Source of the DNA: Vibrio genomosp. F10 str. ZF-129
GTDB taxonomy: Bacteria; Pseudomonadota; Gammaproteobacteria; Enterobacterales; Vibrionaceae
Length of the DNA: 64,000 nucleotides
NCBI RefSeq assembly: GCF_000287055.2
Contig: NZ_AJYQ02000016.1
Span: 1 to 64,000 of the forward strand
Direction: 5' to 3'
Positions 17,973-26,426 of the stretch are shown one piece after another (the stretch's first letter is position 1; the number at the start of each line of letters is the position of its first letter). Position numbers and translations under genes: made by a program. The notes under the pieces are model-generated. The model worked only from the letters and a program-made list of their open reading frames with translations. It had not been told where the DNA came from and did no database searches.

Positions 17973-19208
17973 ATGACAGCTGAAAATTTTGGTTCAGGGA
18001 AAGAAAAGGTAGAACGCGAATTATTTAACGAGGTGATGGTGCCTTGTTATAACCCAATGGAAATGATTCCAGTAAAAGGGGAAGGCGCGCGAGTTTGGGA
18101 TCAAGAAGGTCATGAGTACATCGACTTTGCTGGTGGTATTGCGGTGAGCTGTCTAGGTCATTGTCACCCAGCTATGGTCAACGCACTAACAGAACAAGGT
18201 AATAAAATTTGGCATTTAAGTAATGTCATGACGAATGAGCCGGCACTGCGATTGGCTAAAAAACTGACCGAGGTTAGCTTTGCTGAAAAAGTGTTCTTTG
18301 CTAACTCGGGTGCGGAAGCCAATGAAGCGGCACTCAAGCTTGCTCGTCGCTGGGCAGCGGATGTCCATGGCCCTGAAAAATCAGAAATCATTGCCTTTGA
18401 ACAAGGGTTCCATGGTCGTACTTTCTTCACCGTGACTGTGGGTGGTCAGGCGGCTTATTCAGATGGTTTTGGCCCAAAACCCGGTGATATTACGCATTTA
18501 CCATACAATGATATCGCGGCACTAGAAGCGCGTATATCGGAGCGCACTTGCGCCATCATGATGGAGCCACTTCAAGGAGAAGGCGGCATCATCTCTCCGA
18601 CGAACGAATTTATGAAAGCGGTTCGCGAGCTGTGTGATAAATACAACGCTCTGCTTATTTTTGATGAAGTTCAAACCGGCAATGGCCGTACCGGCGATTT
18701 CTATGCTTATCAAGGGTTAGGTATCACACCGGATATTTTGAGCACGGCGAAATCACTCGGTGGCGGTTTCCCTATTGGCGCAATGCTCACCACAGCAGCG
18801 TTGGCTGAGCACCTGAAAGTGGGCACTCATGGCTCGACTTATGGCGGTAACCCACTTGCTTGTGCTGTTGCAGAAGCCGTGGTTGATGTTGTCAGTCAGC
18901 CTGAAACATTAGCGGGTGTTAAAGAACGTGAAACGCTCTTTCGTCAAGGATTGGCTAAGATTAATGATAAGTACCAAATCTTTGCAGAAATACGTGGCAA
19001 AGGCTTGTTACTAGGCGCTGCACTTAATGAGCAGTGGCAAGGTCGTGCTCGTGATGTATTAGTGGCAGCAGGTCAACATGGGCTTATGGTGTTGGTTGCG
19101 GGTGCTAATGTTGTTCGCTTTACGCCGTCTTTGGTGATTTCTCCACAAGAGATCGAAGAAGGGCTTGCTAAGCTTGATGCGGCAATCGCATCGTTAACCT
19201 CGAAATAA
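17973..19208 (+). CDS. argD: Acetylornithine/succinylornithine aminotransferase
   Basis: PLP enzyme that can serve both arginine synthesis (ArgD, acetylornithine) and arginine catabolism (AstC, succinylornithine). The 411-aa class III aminotransferase shows [19 protein letters not shown], the PLP-binding [14 protein letters not shown] and the Schiff-base lysine in [15 protein letters not shown], near residue 260. Being followed by astA and astD supports the AstC role; Vibrio genomes usually label this gene argD and it may do both jobs. A possible ArgR box lies upstream and a hairpin separates it from astA. Confidence 0.94.
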   Translation: MTAENFGSGKEKVERELFNEVMVPCYNPMEMIPVKGEGARVWDQEGHEYIDFAGGIAVSCLGHCHPAMVNALTEQGNKIWHLSNVMTNEPALRLAKKLTEVSFAEKVFFANSGAEANEAALKLARRWAADVHGPEKSEIIAFEQGFHGRTFFTVTVGGQAAYSDGFGPKPGDITHLPYNDIAALEARISERTCAIMMEPLQGEGGIISPTNEFMKAVRELCDKYNALLIFDEVQTGNGRTGDFYAYQGLGITPDILSTAKSLGGGFPIGAMLTTAALAEHLKVGTHGSTYGGNPLACAVAEAVVDVVSQPETLAGVKERETLFRQGLAKINDKYQIFAEIRGKGLLLGAALNEQWQGRARDVLVAAGQHGLMVLVAGANVVRFTPSLVISPQEIEEGLAKLDAAIASLTSK

Positions 19209-19244
19209 GTTAACAACCTATATGTATTCTTCTGAATACCGTTC

Positions 19245-19271
19245 AGGGGCTAGAGACTCTTTTTAGCCCCT
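19245..19271 (+). other. Intercistronic hairpin between argD and astA
   Basis: AGGGGCTA (19245-19252) and TAGCCCCT (19264-19271) form an 8-bp stem with an 11-nt loop. T residues sit in the loop rather than after the stem, so it is probably not a full terminator. It may stabilise the argD message or partly attenuate astA and astD. The astA ribosome site GGAGGG follows ten bases later. Confidence 0.5.
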
Positions 19272-19293
19272 ATTGCATCAGGAGGGAATTTCG

Positions 19294-20313
19294 ATGCTGG
19301 TTATTCGTCCCATTTCAATGTCTGACTACGATGCCTTGCATACTTGTGCAGTGGAATCAGGTCACGGTTTTACATCTCTTCCTGTTAACGAAGAACTACT
19401 GACTAATCGTATCCAACACTCTGAATACAGCTTTGCAAAAGGCGACGTGACAGAGCCGGGGGATGAAGGCTACCTAATGGTCGGCTTTGATAGTGAAAGT
19501 GGTGAAGTGGCAGGTTGTACAGGAGTGGAAGCTTCTATCGGTTGGGATGTGCCTTTTTATTCCTACCACATCAGTACTGTGGTGCACGCATCGCCTAAAT
19601 TGGGCGTGAATAACGTGGTTAAATTGCTGACGTTTGGTAATAACTACACGGGCTGTACCGAAATTTGCACGCTGTTTTTACGACCAAGTTTTCGTGGTGG
19701 GCTGAATGGACGTTTGATGTCTAAGTGTCGATTCTTGATGCTGGCGGAACACCCACATCGATTCTCTAAAACCATATTCGCGGAGATGCGTGGGGTATCC
19801 GATGACGAAGGAAATTCCCCATTTTGGCAATGGCTCCAGGAGCATTTTTTCTCGATTGACTTCACCATGGCCGATTATTTAACCGGTATTGGTAAGAAAG
19901 GCTTTATCGCCGATCTGATGCCTAAGCTGCCAATCTATATCAACTTGCTGAGTAAAGAAGCTCAGGCTGTGATTGGTAAAGTTCATGACAACACATTGCC
20001 AGCACTGAAACTGCTAGAGCGTGAGGGCTTCACCTGTCGAAACTACGTCGATATTTTTGATGCAGGCCCTACCGTAGAGTGTGACGCTCGAAATATTGAG
20101 TCAGTACGTCACTCATTTCGAGCCAAGGTCGTGATTTCAGAGCACACAAGTGCTGATCATTACTTAATATCAAATACGTCATTTGAGAACTTCCGTGCCA
20201 CCGCAGCAAAAGCAGCGTATGACCACGCAAGTAACACGGTGATATTAGCGTCTGATGTTGCTAAAGCATTGCAGGTTTCTCAGGATGATTATGTGCGTAT
20301 GCTCGCCCAGTAA
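19294..20313 (+). CDS. astA: Arginine N-succinyltransferase
   Basis: First step of the AST pathway: succinyl-CoA plus arginine gives N2-succinylarginine. I choose ATG 19294 (MLVIRPISMSDYDAL, 339 aa), with GGAGGG at 19281-19286; a TTG at 19273 is an unlikely longer start. Family blocks are visible: GHGFTSLPVNEELL near the N-terminus, GCTGVEASIG, YTGCTEICTLFLRPSFRGG, and FAEMRGVSDDEGNSPFW. E. coli AstA is 344 aa and starts almost identically. The gene lies between argD/astC and astD. Confidence 0.96.
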   Translation: MLVIRPISMSDYDALHTCAVESGHGFTSLPVNEELLTNRIQHSEYSFAKGDVTEPGDEGYLMVGFDSESGEVAGCTGVEASIGWDVPFYSYHISTVVHASPKLGVNNVVKLLTFGNNYTGCTEICTLFLRPSFRGGLNGRLMSKCRFLMLAEHPHRFSKTIFAEMRGVSDDEGNSPFWQWLQEHFFSIDFTMADYLTGIGKKGFIADLMPKLPIYINLLSKEAQAVIGKVHDNTLPALKLLEREGFTCRNYVDIFDAGPTVECDARNIESVRHSFRAKVVISEHTSADHYLISNTSFENFRATAAKAAYDHASNTVILASDVAKALQVSQDDYVRMLAQ

Positions 20314-20381
20314 CGGTTTTTATCCGTAATTTGTTTCTTCGGTAACCTAATTTTCTCAGAAAAATGTACAAGGATTTCATT

Positions 20382-21839
20382 ATGACTCATTGGATTGGTG
20401 GCGAGTGGATCGCTGGACAAGGCGATGCGATGGTTTCAACAAGCCCATACAACAACCAGCAAATATGGCAAGGTGATAGCGCGACTCCCGCTCAGGTGGA
20501 AGCGGCGGTCACTGCGGCTCGAACCGCCCTTGTTGAATGGAAAAATCGAAGCTTTGCTGAGCGAGAGAAAGTGGTGTTAGCTTTTGCCGAGAAAGTAAAA
20601 GAACACAGTGAAGAGATTGCTGAGATTATTGCTAAAGAAACCGGCAAGCCTATTTGGGAAACGCGTACCGAAGCTGGCGCGATGGCTGGAAAGATCGCTA
20701 TCTCAATCCGTGCATACCATGAGCGTACAGGGGAAGCGAGACGCGAAGCCGCCGGAAACCAAATCGTTCTGCGTCATAAACCATTAGGTGTGATGGCCGT
20801 TTTCGGGCCTTATAATTTCCCTGCCCACCTTCCAAATGGTCACATCGTGCCAGCATTGCTAGCGGGAAACACGGTGGTGTTTAAACCTTCAGAGCAAACG
20901 CCGTGGGTGGGCGAGTTTGCTATGAAGCTATGGCAACAGGCAGGTTTACCAGCTGGTGTGCTTAATCTGGTTCAAGGTGCCAAAGAAACGGGGATTGCTC
21001 TGGCAGATTCCAAAGGCATTGACGGTGTGCTCTTTACCGGCAGTGCCAATACGGGGCACGTATTACACCGCCAATTTGCAGGTCAGCCAGGTAAAATGCT
21101 GGCACTAGAGATGGGTGGAAACAACCCAATGGTGATCTCTGAGCAGTTTGGGGATGTTGACGCGACGGTTTATACCATCATTCAGTCTGCTTTCATCAGT
21201 GCAGGTCAACGCTGTACCTGTGCCCGTCGCCTTTACGTTCCGCAAGGAGAGAAAGGGGATGCATTGCTCGGTCGTCTTGTTGAAGCCACCAGAAAAATAA
21301 AAGTGGATCACCCTTTTGCTGAACCTGCGCCGTTTATGGGCCCTCAAATCTCGATGGATGCCGCTAAGGTTATTTTGCACGCTCAAGCTCACCTTCATTC
21401 TCTTGGGGGCGAAAGTCTGGTAGAAGCCAAAGCAGGGGAAGCGGCCTTTGTTTCACCAGGTATCATCGATGTGACTGCGGTCGATGAGTTACCAGATGAA
21501 GAATACTTTGGGCCGCTATTGCAAGTCGTTCGCTATGACAGCTTAGAACGTGCAGTAGAGATGGCTAACGACACTCGCTTTGGATTATCCGCGGGGCTTA
21601 TTTCAACTGACGACAGCGAATGGGATTACTTTGTTGACCACATTCGTGCTGGTATTGTGAACCGTAACAGACAGTTGACCGGGGCCAGTGGTGATGCACC
21701 ATTTGGAGGCCCTGGTGCGTCAGGTAATCTAAGACCAAGTGCTTATTACGCTGCTGACTACTGCGCATATCCAATGGCTTCAATGGAAGGCGACGAAACT
21801 CTATTACCAGCGACGTTTAGCCCAGGGATTGAACTGTAA
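20382..21839 (+). CDS. astD: N-succinylglutamate 5-semialdehyde dehydrogenase
   Basis: NAD+-dependent aldehyde dehydrogenase for the fourth AST step, giving succinylglutamate. The start is ATG 20382 ([17 protein letters not shown], 485 aa), with AAGGA at 20370-20374; an earlier ATG at 20364 precedes that site. Catalytic Glu lies in LEMGGNNPM (about 244) and the nucleophilic Cys in [11 protein letters not shown] (about 278). The NAD-binding [11 protein letters not shown] is present. astB and astE are absent from the window, so the pathway must be completed elsewhere on the chromosome. Confidence 0.96.
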   Translation: MTHWIGGEWIAGQGDAMVSTSPYNNQQIWQGDSATPAQVEAAVTAARTALVEWKNRSFAEREKVVLAFAEKVKEHSEEIAEIIAKETGKPIWETRTEAGAMAGKIAISIRAYHERTGEARREAAGNQIVLRHKPLGVMAVFGPYNFPAHLPNGHIVPALLAGNTVVFKPSEQTPWVGEFAMKLWQQAGLPAGVLNLVQGAKETGIALADSKGIDGVLFTGSANTGHVLHRQFAGQPGKMLALEMGGNNPMVISEQFGDVDATVYTIIQSAFISAGQRCTCARRLYVPQGEKGDALLGRLVEATRKIKVDHPFAEPAPFMGPQISMDAAKVILHAQAHLHSLGGESLVEAKAGEAAFVSPGIIDVTAVDELPDEEYFGPLLQVVRYDSLERAVEMANDTRFGLSAGLISTDDSEWDYFVDHIRAGIVNRNRQLTGASGDAPFGGPGASGNLRPSAYYAADYCAYPMASMEGDETLLPATFSPGIEL

Positions 21840-21878
21840 CTTTCTATTTATATATCATCACCGAATTAAGGACTCGTT

Positions 21879-22670
21879 ATGACACCGGATACTTTATTTA
21901 CGGCTTTATGGAATGATTATATTGAGCGTCTGTGCCCATCGGCTGAGATTGTGCATAAATTGCTGCGCGAAGAGGACGTTTTGATTAATGACCATATCGC
22001 CTTGAGGACCTTCAATTCTTCTCGTCTTGGTATTGCTACGTTAGCGAAGCCATTTTTGGATGTTGGGTACGTGGCATGCGGTGACTATGAGTTCGAGAGT
22101 AAAAAACTCGTCGCGAAACACTATGAACACCCTGACCCGAAGCAACCGAAAGTGTTTATTAGTGAGCTTAAAGTGGATGAGTGTTCAAGTGAGTTACAAC
22201 AGATCGTTGCTAAGCTTGTTGAGCAAGTGGATCACAGTAAGCTGAAAGGTCATGAATTCTTGTTTGGTGGGCGTCTTTGGGATCTAAGTGATACTGATTA
22301 TCAAACATTAGCCGGCGAGAGTGAATATGCAGCATGGCTAGCGGCCCATGGTTATGGGGCCAATCACTTTACTGTGAGTGTGAATCAACTCAATCAATTT
22401 TCAGAAGTGAAAGACGTCAACGATCATCTTCGCCAAGCGGGTTTTAAGATAAATGAATCGGGTGGCGAAGTGAAAGGCTCACCAGAGGTGTTGCTTGAGC
22501 AGTCTTCGACGATGGCCGATAAGGTCGAGGTGACATTTAGCGATGGCACTAAATCGATCCCAGGTGGCTTTTACGAGTTTGCCAAGCGTTATCCGATGGC
22601 AAATGGTGAACTTTACACGGGTTTTGTGGCAGCTTCAGCCGATAAGATTTTTGAAAGTACTGATAGCTAA
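21879..22670 (+). CDS. DUF1338 family protein (putative Fe(II)-dependent oxo-acid dioxygenase/decarboxylase)
   Basis: The 263-aa protein belongs to the DUF1338 group; characterised relatives (HglS/YdcJ type) act on 2-oxoadipate as Fe(II) dioxygenase-decarboxylases, but this short form has not been tied to a substrate that I know of. Conserved features are DHIALRTFN (candidate metal His near residue 38), a central GANHFTVSVN (another His) and KSIPGGFYEFAKRYP with a Glu near the C-terminus: a His-His-Glu set typical of this cupin/VOC-like fold. It starts 39 nt after astD, so is probably co-transcribed, which suggests a role in amino-acid catabolism. That role is inference. The 3' end carries degenerate tandem repeats. 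Confidence 0.82.
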   Translation: MTPDTLFTALWNDYIERLCPSAEIVHKLLREEDVLINDHIALRTFNSSRLGIATLAKPFLDVGYVACGDYEFESKKLVAKHYEHPDPKQPKVFISELKVDECSSELQQIVAKLVEQVDHSKLKGHEFLFGGRLWDLSDTDYQTLAGESEYAAWLAAHGYGANHFTVSVNQLNQFSEVKDVNDHLRQAGFKINESGGEVKGSPEVLLEQSSTMADKVEVTFSDGTKSIPGGFYEFAKRYPMANGELYTGFVAASADKIFESTDS

Positions 22671-22716
22671 GTACAAAGTATTATAATAGCTAAGTGAAAA
22701 GTACTAATAGCCAATA
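22654..22716 (+). repeat. Three degenerate tandem copies straddling the DUF1338 stop codon
   Basis: Three near-copies of a roughly 21-23-nt unit follow each other: AAAGTACTGATAGCTAAGT, AAAGTATTATAATAGCTAAG and AAAGTACTAATAGCCAATA (starts 22654, 22675, 22698). The first contains the real stop codon; the later ones repeat AGCTAA or AGCCAA. This looks like local slippage duplication of the gene end. Confidence 0.6.
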
Positions 22717-22771
22717 GAACCGTTTTTCGTTTTGATTTGTGGTCGACAATATAAAAAACGATAGACATAAA

Positions 22772-22806
22772 AAAGCCACCCAAATTACTGAGGGTGGCTT
22801 TCTAAT
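22772..22806. terminator. Bidirectional terminator between the DUF1338 gene and crp
   Basis: AAAGCCACCC (22772-22781) pairs perfectly with GGGTGGCTTT (22792-22801) around a 10-nt loop. A-rich sequence before and T-rich sequence after let it serve both converging transcripts. Confidence 0.88.
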
Positions 22807-22832
22807 TTTTATCAATTTCTAATCATTAGAAA

Positions 22833-23465
22833 TTAACGAGTTCCGTATACAACGATAGTTTTACCGTGTGCAGAAATTAGGTTCTGTTCTTCTAGCATCT
22901 TCAAGATACGACCAACGGTCTCACGAGAACAGCCAACGATTTGACCAATCTCTTGACGAGTGATCTTAATCTGCATGCCGTCAGGGTGAGTCATTGCATC
23001 AGGTTGTTTTGCTAGGTTAAGAAGCGTTTGTGCAATACGGCCAGTCACATCTAGGAAGGCTAAATCACCCACTTTTTGGCTTGTCACTTGTAGACGGTTA
23101 GCCATTTGTGATGAAAGACGCATTAGAATGTCTGGGTTAACTTGGATAAGTTGACGGAATTTCTTGAAAGAAATCTCAGCAACTTCACAAGGAGATTTAG
23201 CACGAACCCATGCAGTACGCTCTTGATCTTCTTCAAACAAGCCTAGCTCGCCAATAAAATCACCTTGGTTTAGGTAAGAAAGAATCATTTCCTTACCTTC
23301 TTCATCCTTGATCAGTACCGCTACAGAACCTTTAACGATGTAGTACAACGTTTCGGCTTTTTCACCGGCGTGAATTAGCGTGCTTTTTGAAGGGTACTTA
23401 TGAATATGACAGTGTGAAAGAAACCACTCTAGTGTTGGATCTGTTTGAGGTTTACCTAAAACCAT
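22833..23465 (-). CDS. crp: cAMP receptor protein (catabolite activator)
   Basis: Global transcription regulator activated by cAMP. The 210-aa length equals E. coli CRP. The cAMP pocket [19 protein letters not shown] is conserved, with Thr replacing the Ser of E. coli beside the key Arg. The recognition helix lies in [20 protein letters not shown]. The ribosome site AGGAAG lies close upstream. The leader has an exact 19-nt tandem repeat, and farther upstream a CRP-like site, so autoregulation is plausible. It lies downstream of prkB in the same direction, as the start of the conserved crp-prkB-yheU chain. Confidence 0.98.
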   Translation of the reverse strand: MVLGKPQTDPTLEWFLSHCHIHKYPSKSTLIHAGEKAETLYYIVKGSVAVLIKDEEGKEMILSYLNQGDFIGELGLFEEDQERTAWVRAKSPCEVAEISFKKFRQLIQVNPDILMRLSSQMANRLQVTSQKVGDLAFLDVTGRIAQTLLNLAKQPDAMTHPDGMQIKITRQEIGQIVGCSRETVGRILKMLEEQNLISAHGKTIVVYGTR

Positions 23466-23485
23466 AATATCTCACTTCCTCTGAA

Positions 23486-23525
23486 GGTGTGCTTGTCGCT
23501 TTCCGCGGTGTGCTTGTCGCTTTCC
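23486..23525 (-). repeat. Exact 19-nt tandem repeat in the crp 5' leader
   Basis: GGTGTGCTTGTCGCTTTCC occurs at 23486-23504 and again at 23507-23525, with a GC spacer (21-nt period, two helical turns). On the crp strand both copies read GGAAAGCGACAAGCACACC and end 21 nt before the ATG. It could be a recent duplication or a paired protein or sRNA site. Confidence 0.75.
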
Positions 23526-23678
23526 ATACAGTCAGCTAGCCTAAAATAAGCCTGCTTAGGATAAGAGCACGTTATTCATGCTACAAGCTATCTAGTATCT
23601 CGGTTAAGAATAGTATCCTTTTTTACTTCAAATTTCTTGATTTTAATCGCTTCTGTGCGCGGTTATTTTACGCAAAAA

Positions 23679-23694
23679 TGTGCACATGATCACG
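23679..23694 (-). promoter_or_regulatory. Candidate CRP-binding site upstream of crp
   Basis: TGTGC-ACATGA-TCACG matches the CRP consensus TGTGA-N6-TCACA at 8 of 10 defined positions. It lies about 215 nt upstream of the crp start codon. Autoregulation of crp is known in E. coli, which makes the position reasonable. No footprint is available here. Confidence 0.5.
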
Positions 23695-23727
23695 GTATGA
23701 AAAGTAATCGACTTCTTTGATGAGCGT

Positions 23728-24597
23728 TTATCCAATTTTCCCGGTTTCGATCAGCTGCTGTAGGATTGGTCTTGCAATCAGTTCCATCGCAAAGCTCATC
23801 TTCCCACCTGGTACCACCAATGTATTGTGTCGTGACATGAATGAGCCATCAATCATAGCGAGGAGGTATGGGAAGTCGACGTTCTTTATGCCACGTAAAC
23901 GAATGACGACAAAACTTTCATCCAGACTTGGGATGCCTTTTGCGTTAAGTGGGTTTGATGTATCAACTGTAGGAACGCGCTGAAAGTTAATATGAGTGCG
24001 AGAAAACTGAGGGGTAATATAATTTAGGTAATCATCCATAGATCGCACAATCGAATCCATGACGGCTTCACGTGAATGGCCACGGTCTCGCGTGTCTCGA
24101 ACAAACTTTTGAATCCACTCTAAATTCACAATCGGCACCATGCCTATGAGTAGATCAACATGTTGGGCAACATTGACATCCCCGTCGACAACGCCACCAT
24201 GCAGTCCTTCGTAAAACAGCACATCTGAGTCTTGAGGCAAATCTTGCCACGGTGTGAAGGTGCCGGGCATTTGGTTATAGGGCACCGCTTCATCGAAGGT
24301 ATGAAGGTAACGTCGTACCTGCCCAGTTCCTTCGTTACCGTAAGTACGGAAAAATTCCTCTAGGGTAGGAAAGTCGTTGGCCAGCGGGCCAAAGTAACTG
24401 ATGTGTTTACCTTGTTCTCTGGACTTTCGAATCTCCACATCCATTTCTGGTCGAGTGAAGCGATGAAAACTGTCACCTTCCACCCAAGCTGGTTTCACGT
24501 TCATCATATTGAACATTTTGCGAAACGCTTCTGATGTGGTGGTGGTTCCTGCTCCAGAAGAGCCCGTTACCGCGATAATAGGATGTTTTGCTGACAT
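23728..24597 (-). CDS. prkB: PrkB, phosphoribulokinase-like protein
   Basis: Member of the phosphoribulokinase/uridine-kinase P-loop family (289 aa). The nucleotide loop is GSSGAGTTTT near residues 12-21, with the GTT ending typical of phosphoribulokinases rather than GKT. EGDSFHRFTRPEMD and FYEGLHGGVV are further family blocks. It occurs next to crp in non-autotrophic gamma-proteobacteria with no RuBisCO nearby, so its true substrate and role are unclear. The name reflects homology only. Confidence 0.88.
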   Translation of the reverse strand: MSAKHPIIAVTGSSGAGTTTTSEAFRKMFNMMNVKPAWVEGDSFHRFTRPEMDVEIRKSREQGKHISYFGPLANDFPTLEEFFRTYGNEGTGQVRRYLHTFDEAVPYNQMPGTFTPWQDLPQDSDVLFYEGLHGGVVDGDVNVAQHVDLLIGMVPIVNLEWIQKFVRDTRDRGHSREAVMDSIVRSMDDYLNYITPQFSRTHINFQRVPTVDTSNPLNAKGIPSLDESFVVIRLRGIKNVDFPYLLAMIDGSFMSRHNTLVVPGGKMSFAMELIARPILQQLIETGKIG

Positions 24598-24725
24598 GAC
24601 TAACCTTGTCGTAAATGTAACTTACTTGTTGAGTATTCAATAAATCTTAACGTTAGCGTTTCACTATAGCATGCCAAATGGAAAGGTCTACGCCAGTAAG
24701 GTGAGTGAAACGAAAAGCGAGAAGG

Positions 24726-24938
24726 CTATAGCGATTCACGCATTTTTATGTCGACTGTTTCATGCAACTCTGAGAACACAACCGTCGCATCGCCACTTTT
24801 AAGTAACGTTTTTACCTGTTCAACTTTATCTTGCAAAGAGCATTCAATCTCTCCGTAATCGGTTCCTTCACGAAGGACAAACTCCTTAATAAGGTTTTCT
24901 AAAGTATCGTTTTCTATTTGCTGCCAAGGAATGATCAT
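24726..24938 (-). CDS. yheU: YheU family small protein
   Basis: A 70-aa protein (E. coli YheU is 72 aa) starting [20 protein letters not shown] and containing [10 protein letters not shown], the family signature. It is small and acidic without signal or membrane segment. It begins 6 nt after the yheT stop, so is co-transcribed with it. Molecular function is unknown. Confidence 0.88.
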   Translation of the reverse strand: MIIPWQQIENDTLENLIKEFVLREGTDYGEIECSLQDKVEQVKTLLKSGDATVVFSELHETVDIKMRESL

Positions 24939-24944
24939 AGTGGC

Positions 24945-25940
24945 CTATTCGTGGTTTTGATTGGATGGTGCGTGCTTTAATGTTTCGTAATAATCGGGGA
25001 GAACGTGTTCTAACCAGAAATTTGGCTTCGTTAAACTCCCTGAGATAAACCCAACATGGCCGCCATGCTCCAACAACTGGTAGTCGATGTTATCGGGTAA
25101 AATGAAACTTGGTATCACCGCCTGGGTCATAAAGGGATCGTCTTTGGCATGAATGATCTGCAAGGGTAAGGTGATCTCTTGTAATCGATGAATACCAGAG
25201 CAACGTTGATAATAGCTCTGCGCACTTTCAAAACCATGTAAGGGCGCAGTAATCAGCTCATCAAATTCATACAACTTGGAGATGCGCTTAATACGTTGAT
25301 AAGAAAGCCCAAGCTCACCTTTAAGCAGGCGGTGTTTGTGCAGAGCGCTTTTTTTCAAAGAAGAGACTAAATAACGCCGATATACTTTTGAAAACCCTTG
25401 CTCAATTCGCTCAGAACATGCTGATAGATCCAGTGGTGCGGACACTATGGTCGCCGCATCCAACAATGGATTGTCTTTGTAGTGAGCAAGATAGTTGACC
25501 AACATGTTGCCACCCAGTGAGATACCGACGGACACTTTCGTATTGGTAGGAAAACGCATGTTTAGGTAATTCAGAAAAAACCGAGCGTCTTCTATTTCGC
25601 CAGAATGATACGCTCGTGCGAGGTTATTCGGTTTTCCACTGCAACCGCGAAAGTGCATCATAACCGAAAGCCACCCTTGCTTGGCAAAAGCTTGCATTAA
25701 TCCATTGGCGTATGGGCTATAAAAGCTGCCCTCTAATCCGTGAAATAGCACAAAAATGGGCTTTTGTATGGCACTCTCTGATAGCGGGTCTTCACTCCAG
25801 GCTAGGTCAACAAAATCACCATCTGGCGTGTCTAGCGTCTGCCAGACAGGTTCAAATAAGGCATTTTTACGTATGAAGCGTGGCACAATGGTTTGTAGAT
25901 GCGGGTTTTTTATTCCCGTAGCTGGATGAAATTGAGTCAT
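24945..25940 (-). CDS. yheT: YheT family alpha/beta hydrolase
   Basis: A 331-aa alpha/beta-hydrolase of the YheT/YbgG-type (UPF0017) group. It begins MTQFHPATGIKNPHLQTI, with the family's NPHLQT motif. The nucleophile Ser lies in VGISLGGNML, and the acid and His are likely in HAKDDPFM and EHGGHVGF. HGLEGSFYSPYANGL supplies the oxyanion region. Its physiological substrate is unknown (esterase-like). It lies 9 nt after the TIGR02444 gene and 6 nt before yheU, so all belong to one operon. Confidence 0.92.
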   Translation of the reverse strand: MTQFHPATGIKNPHLQTIVPRFIRKNALFEPVWQTLDTPDGDFVDLAWSEDPLSESAIQKPIFVLFHGLEGSFYSPYANGLMQAFAKQGWLSVMMHFRGCSGKPNNLARAYHSGEIEDARFFLNYLNMRFPTNTKVSVGISLGGNMLVNYLAHYKDNPLLDAATIVSAPLDLSACSERIEQGFSKVYRRYLVSSLKKSALHKHRLLKGELGLSYQRIKRISKLYEFDELITAPLHGFESAQSYYQRCSGIHRLQEITLPLQIIHAKDDPFMTQAVIPSFILPDNIDYQLLEHGGHVGFISGSLTKPNFWLEHVLPDYYETLKHAPSNQNHE

Positions 25941-25949
25941 AGTGGACCG

Positions 25950-26426
25950 TTAGTGTTTGTCGCAAGGCGCTGGAGCTGAAAAAGCTTGGTATAGGTGCTC
26001 ACCACCCAGTTGACGGCAGTAGCGTTGCGTGAGTGATTGGTGCTCGCAATGGTTCAAAGGAATCCCATTAATGCAATCAACGAGATCAGATTGTTGTTGT
26101 TTTTCTAGTTGAAGCTCAAATTGCAACGATTCGCGATAAAGCGTATCGGGAACATGGCGTTTGAGTTTCCGCCTTAGCTCTCGGTAGCTATGAAGCAAGG
26201 CCTCTGAGCGCCCAAGACACTCTTCAACTTTGTGCCAGTCTTCATCTTGAAAACTGACGTTTTGTTCATCTAACCATTTCAGAAGTAGCAATAAATTGAC
26301 GTTGCCATGGAACTGATTTTGAAGCTCTAAACACGCCTGCTTAACCTCATGCACACTATAGTACTGAAGACTAAACTGCCACAGCCTTTCAAGTGTTAAG
26401 GAGATATTTGCGCGTGTTTGAGTCAT
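25950..26426 (-). CDS. TIGR02444 family protein of unknown function
   Basis: A 158-aa protein resembling the TIGR02444/DUF2390 group found near yheS in Vibrio and Pseudomonas. It starts with LERLWQFSLQYYSVHEVKQA and contains NLLLLLKWLDEQNV, suggesting an all-helical cytoplasmic protein; the C-terminus has several Cys and His residues (NHCEHQS, APCDKH). Its ATG overlaps the yheS stop by one base (TAATG), implying translational coupling to the ABC-F protein. No function is known to me. Confidence 0.8.
   Translation of the reverse strand: MTQTRANISLTLERLWQFSLQYYSVHEVKQACLELQNQFHGNVNLLLLLKWLDEQNVSFQDEDWHKVEECLGRSEALLHSYRELRRKLKRHVPDTLYRESLQFELQLEKQQQSDLVDCINGIPLNHCEHQSLTQRYCRQLGGEHLYQAFSAPAPCDKH

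Noticed and set aside
22654..22716. CRISPR array
   Set aside because: The units are contiguous, degenerate, short and lack spacers; no cas genes are present.
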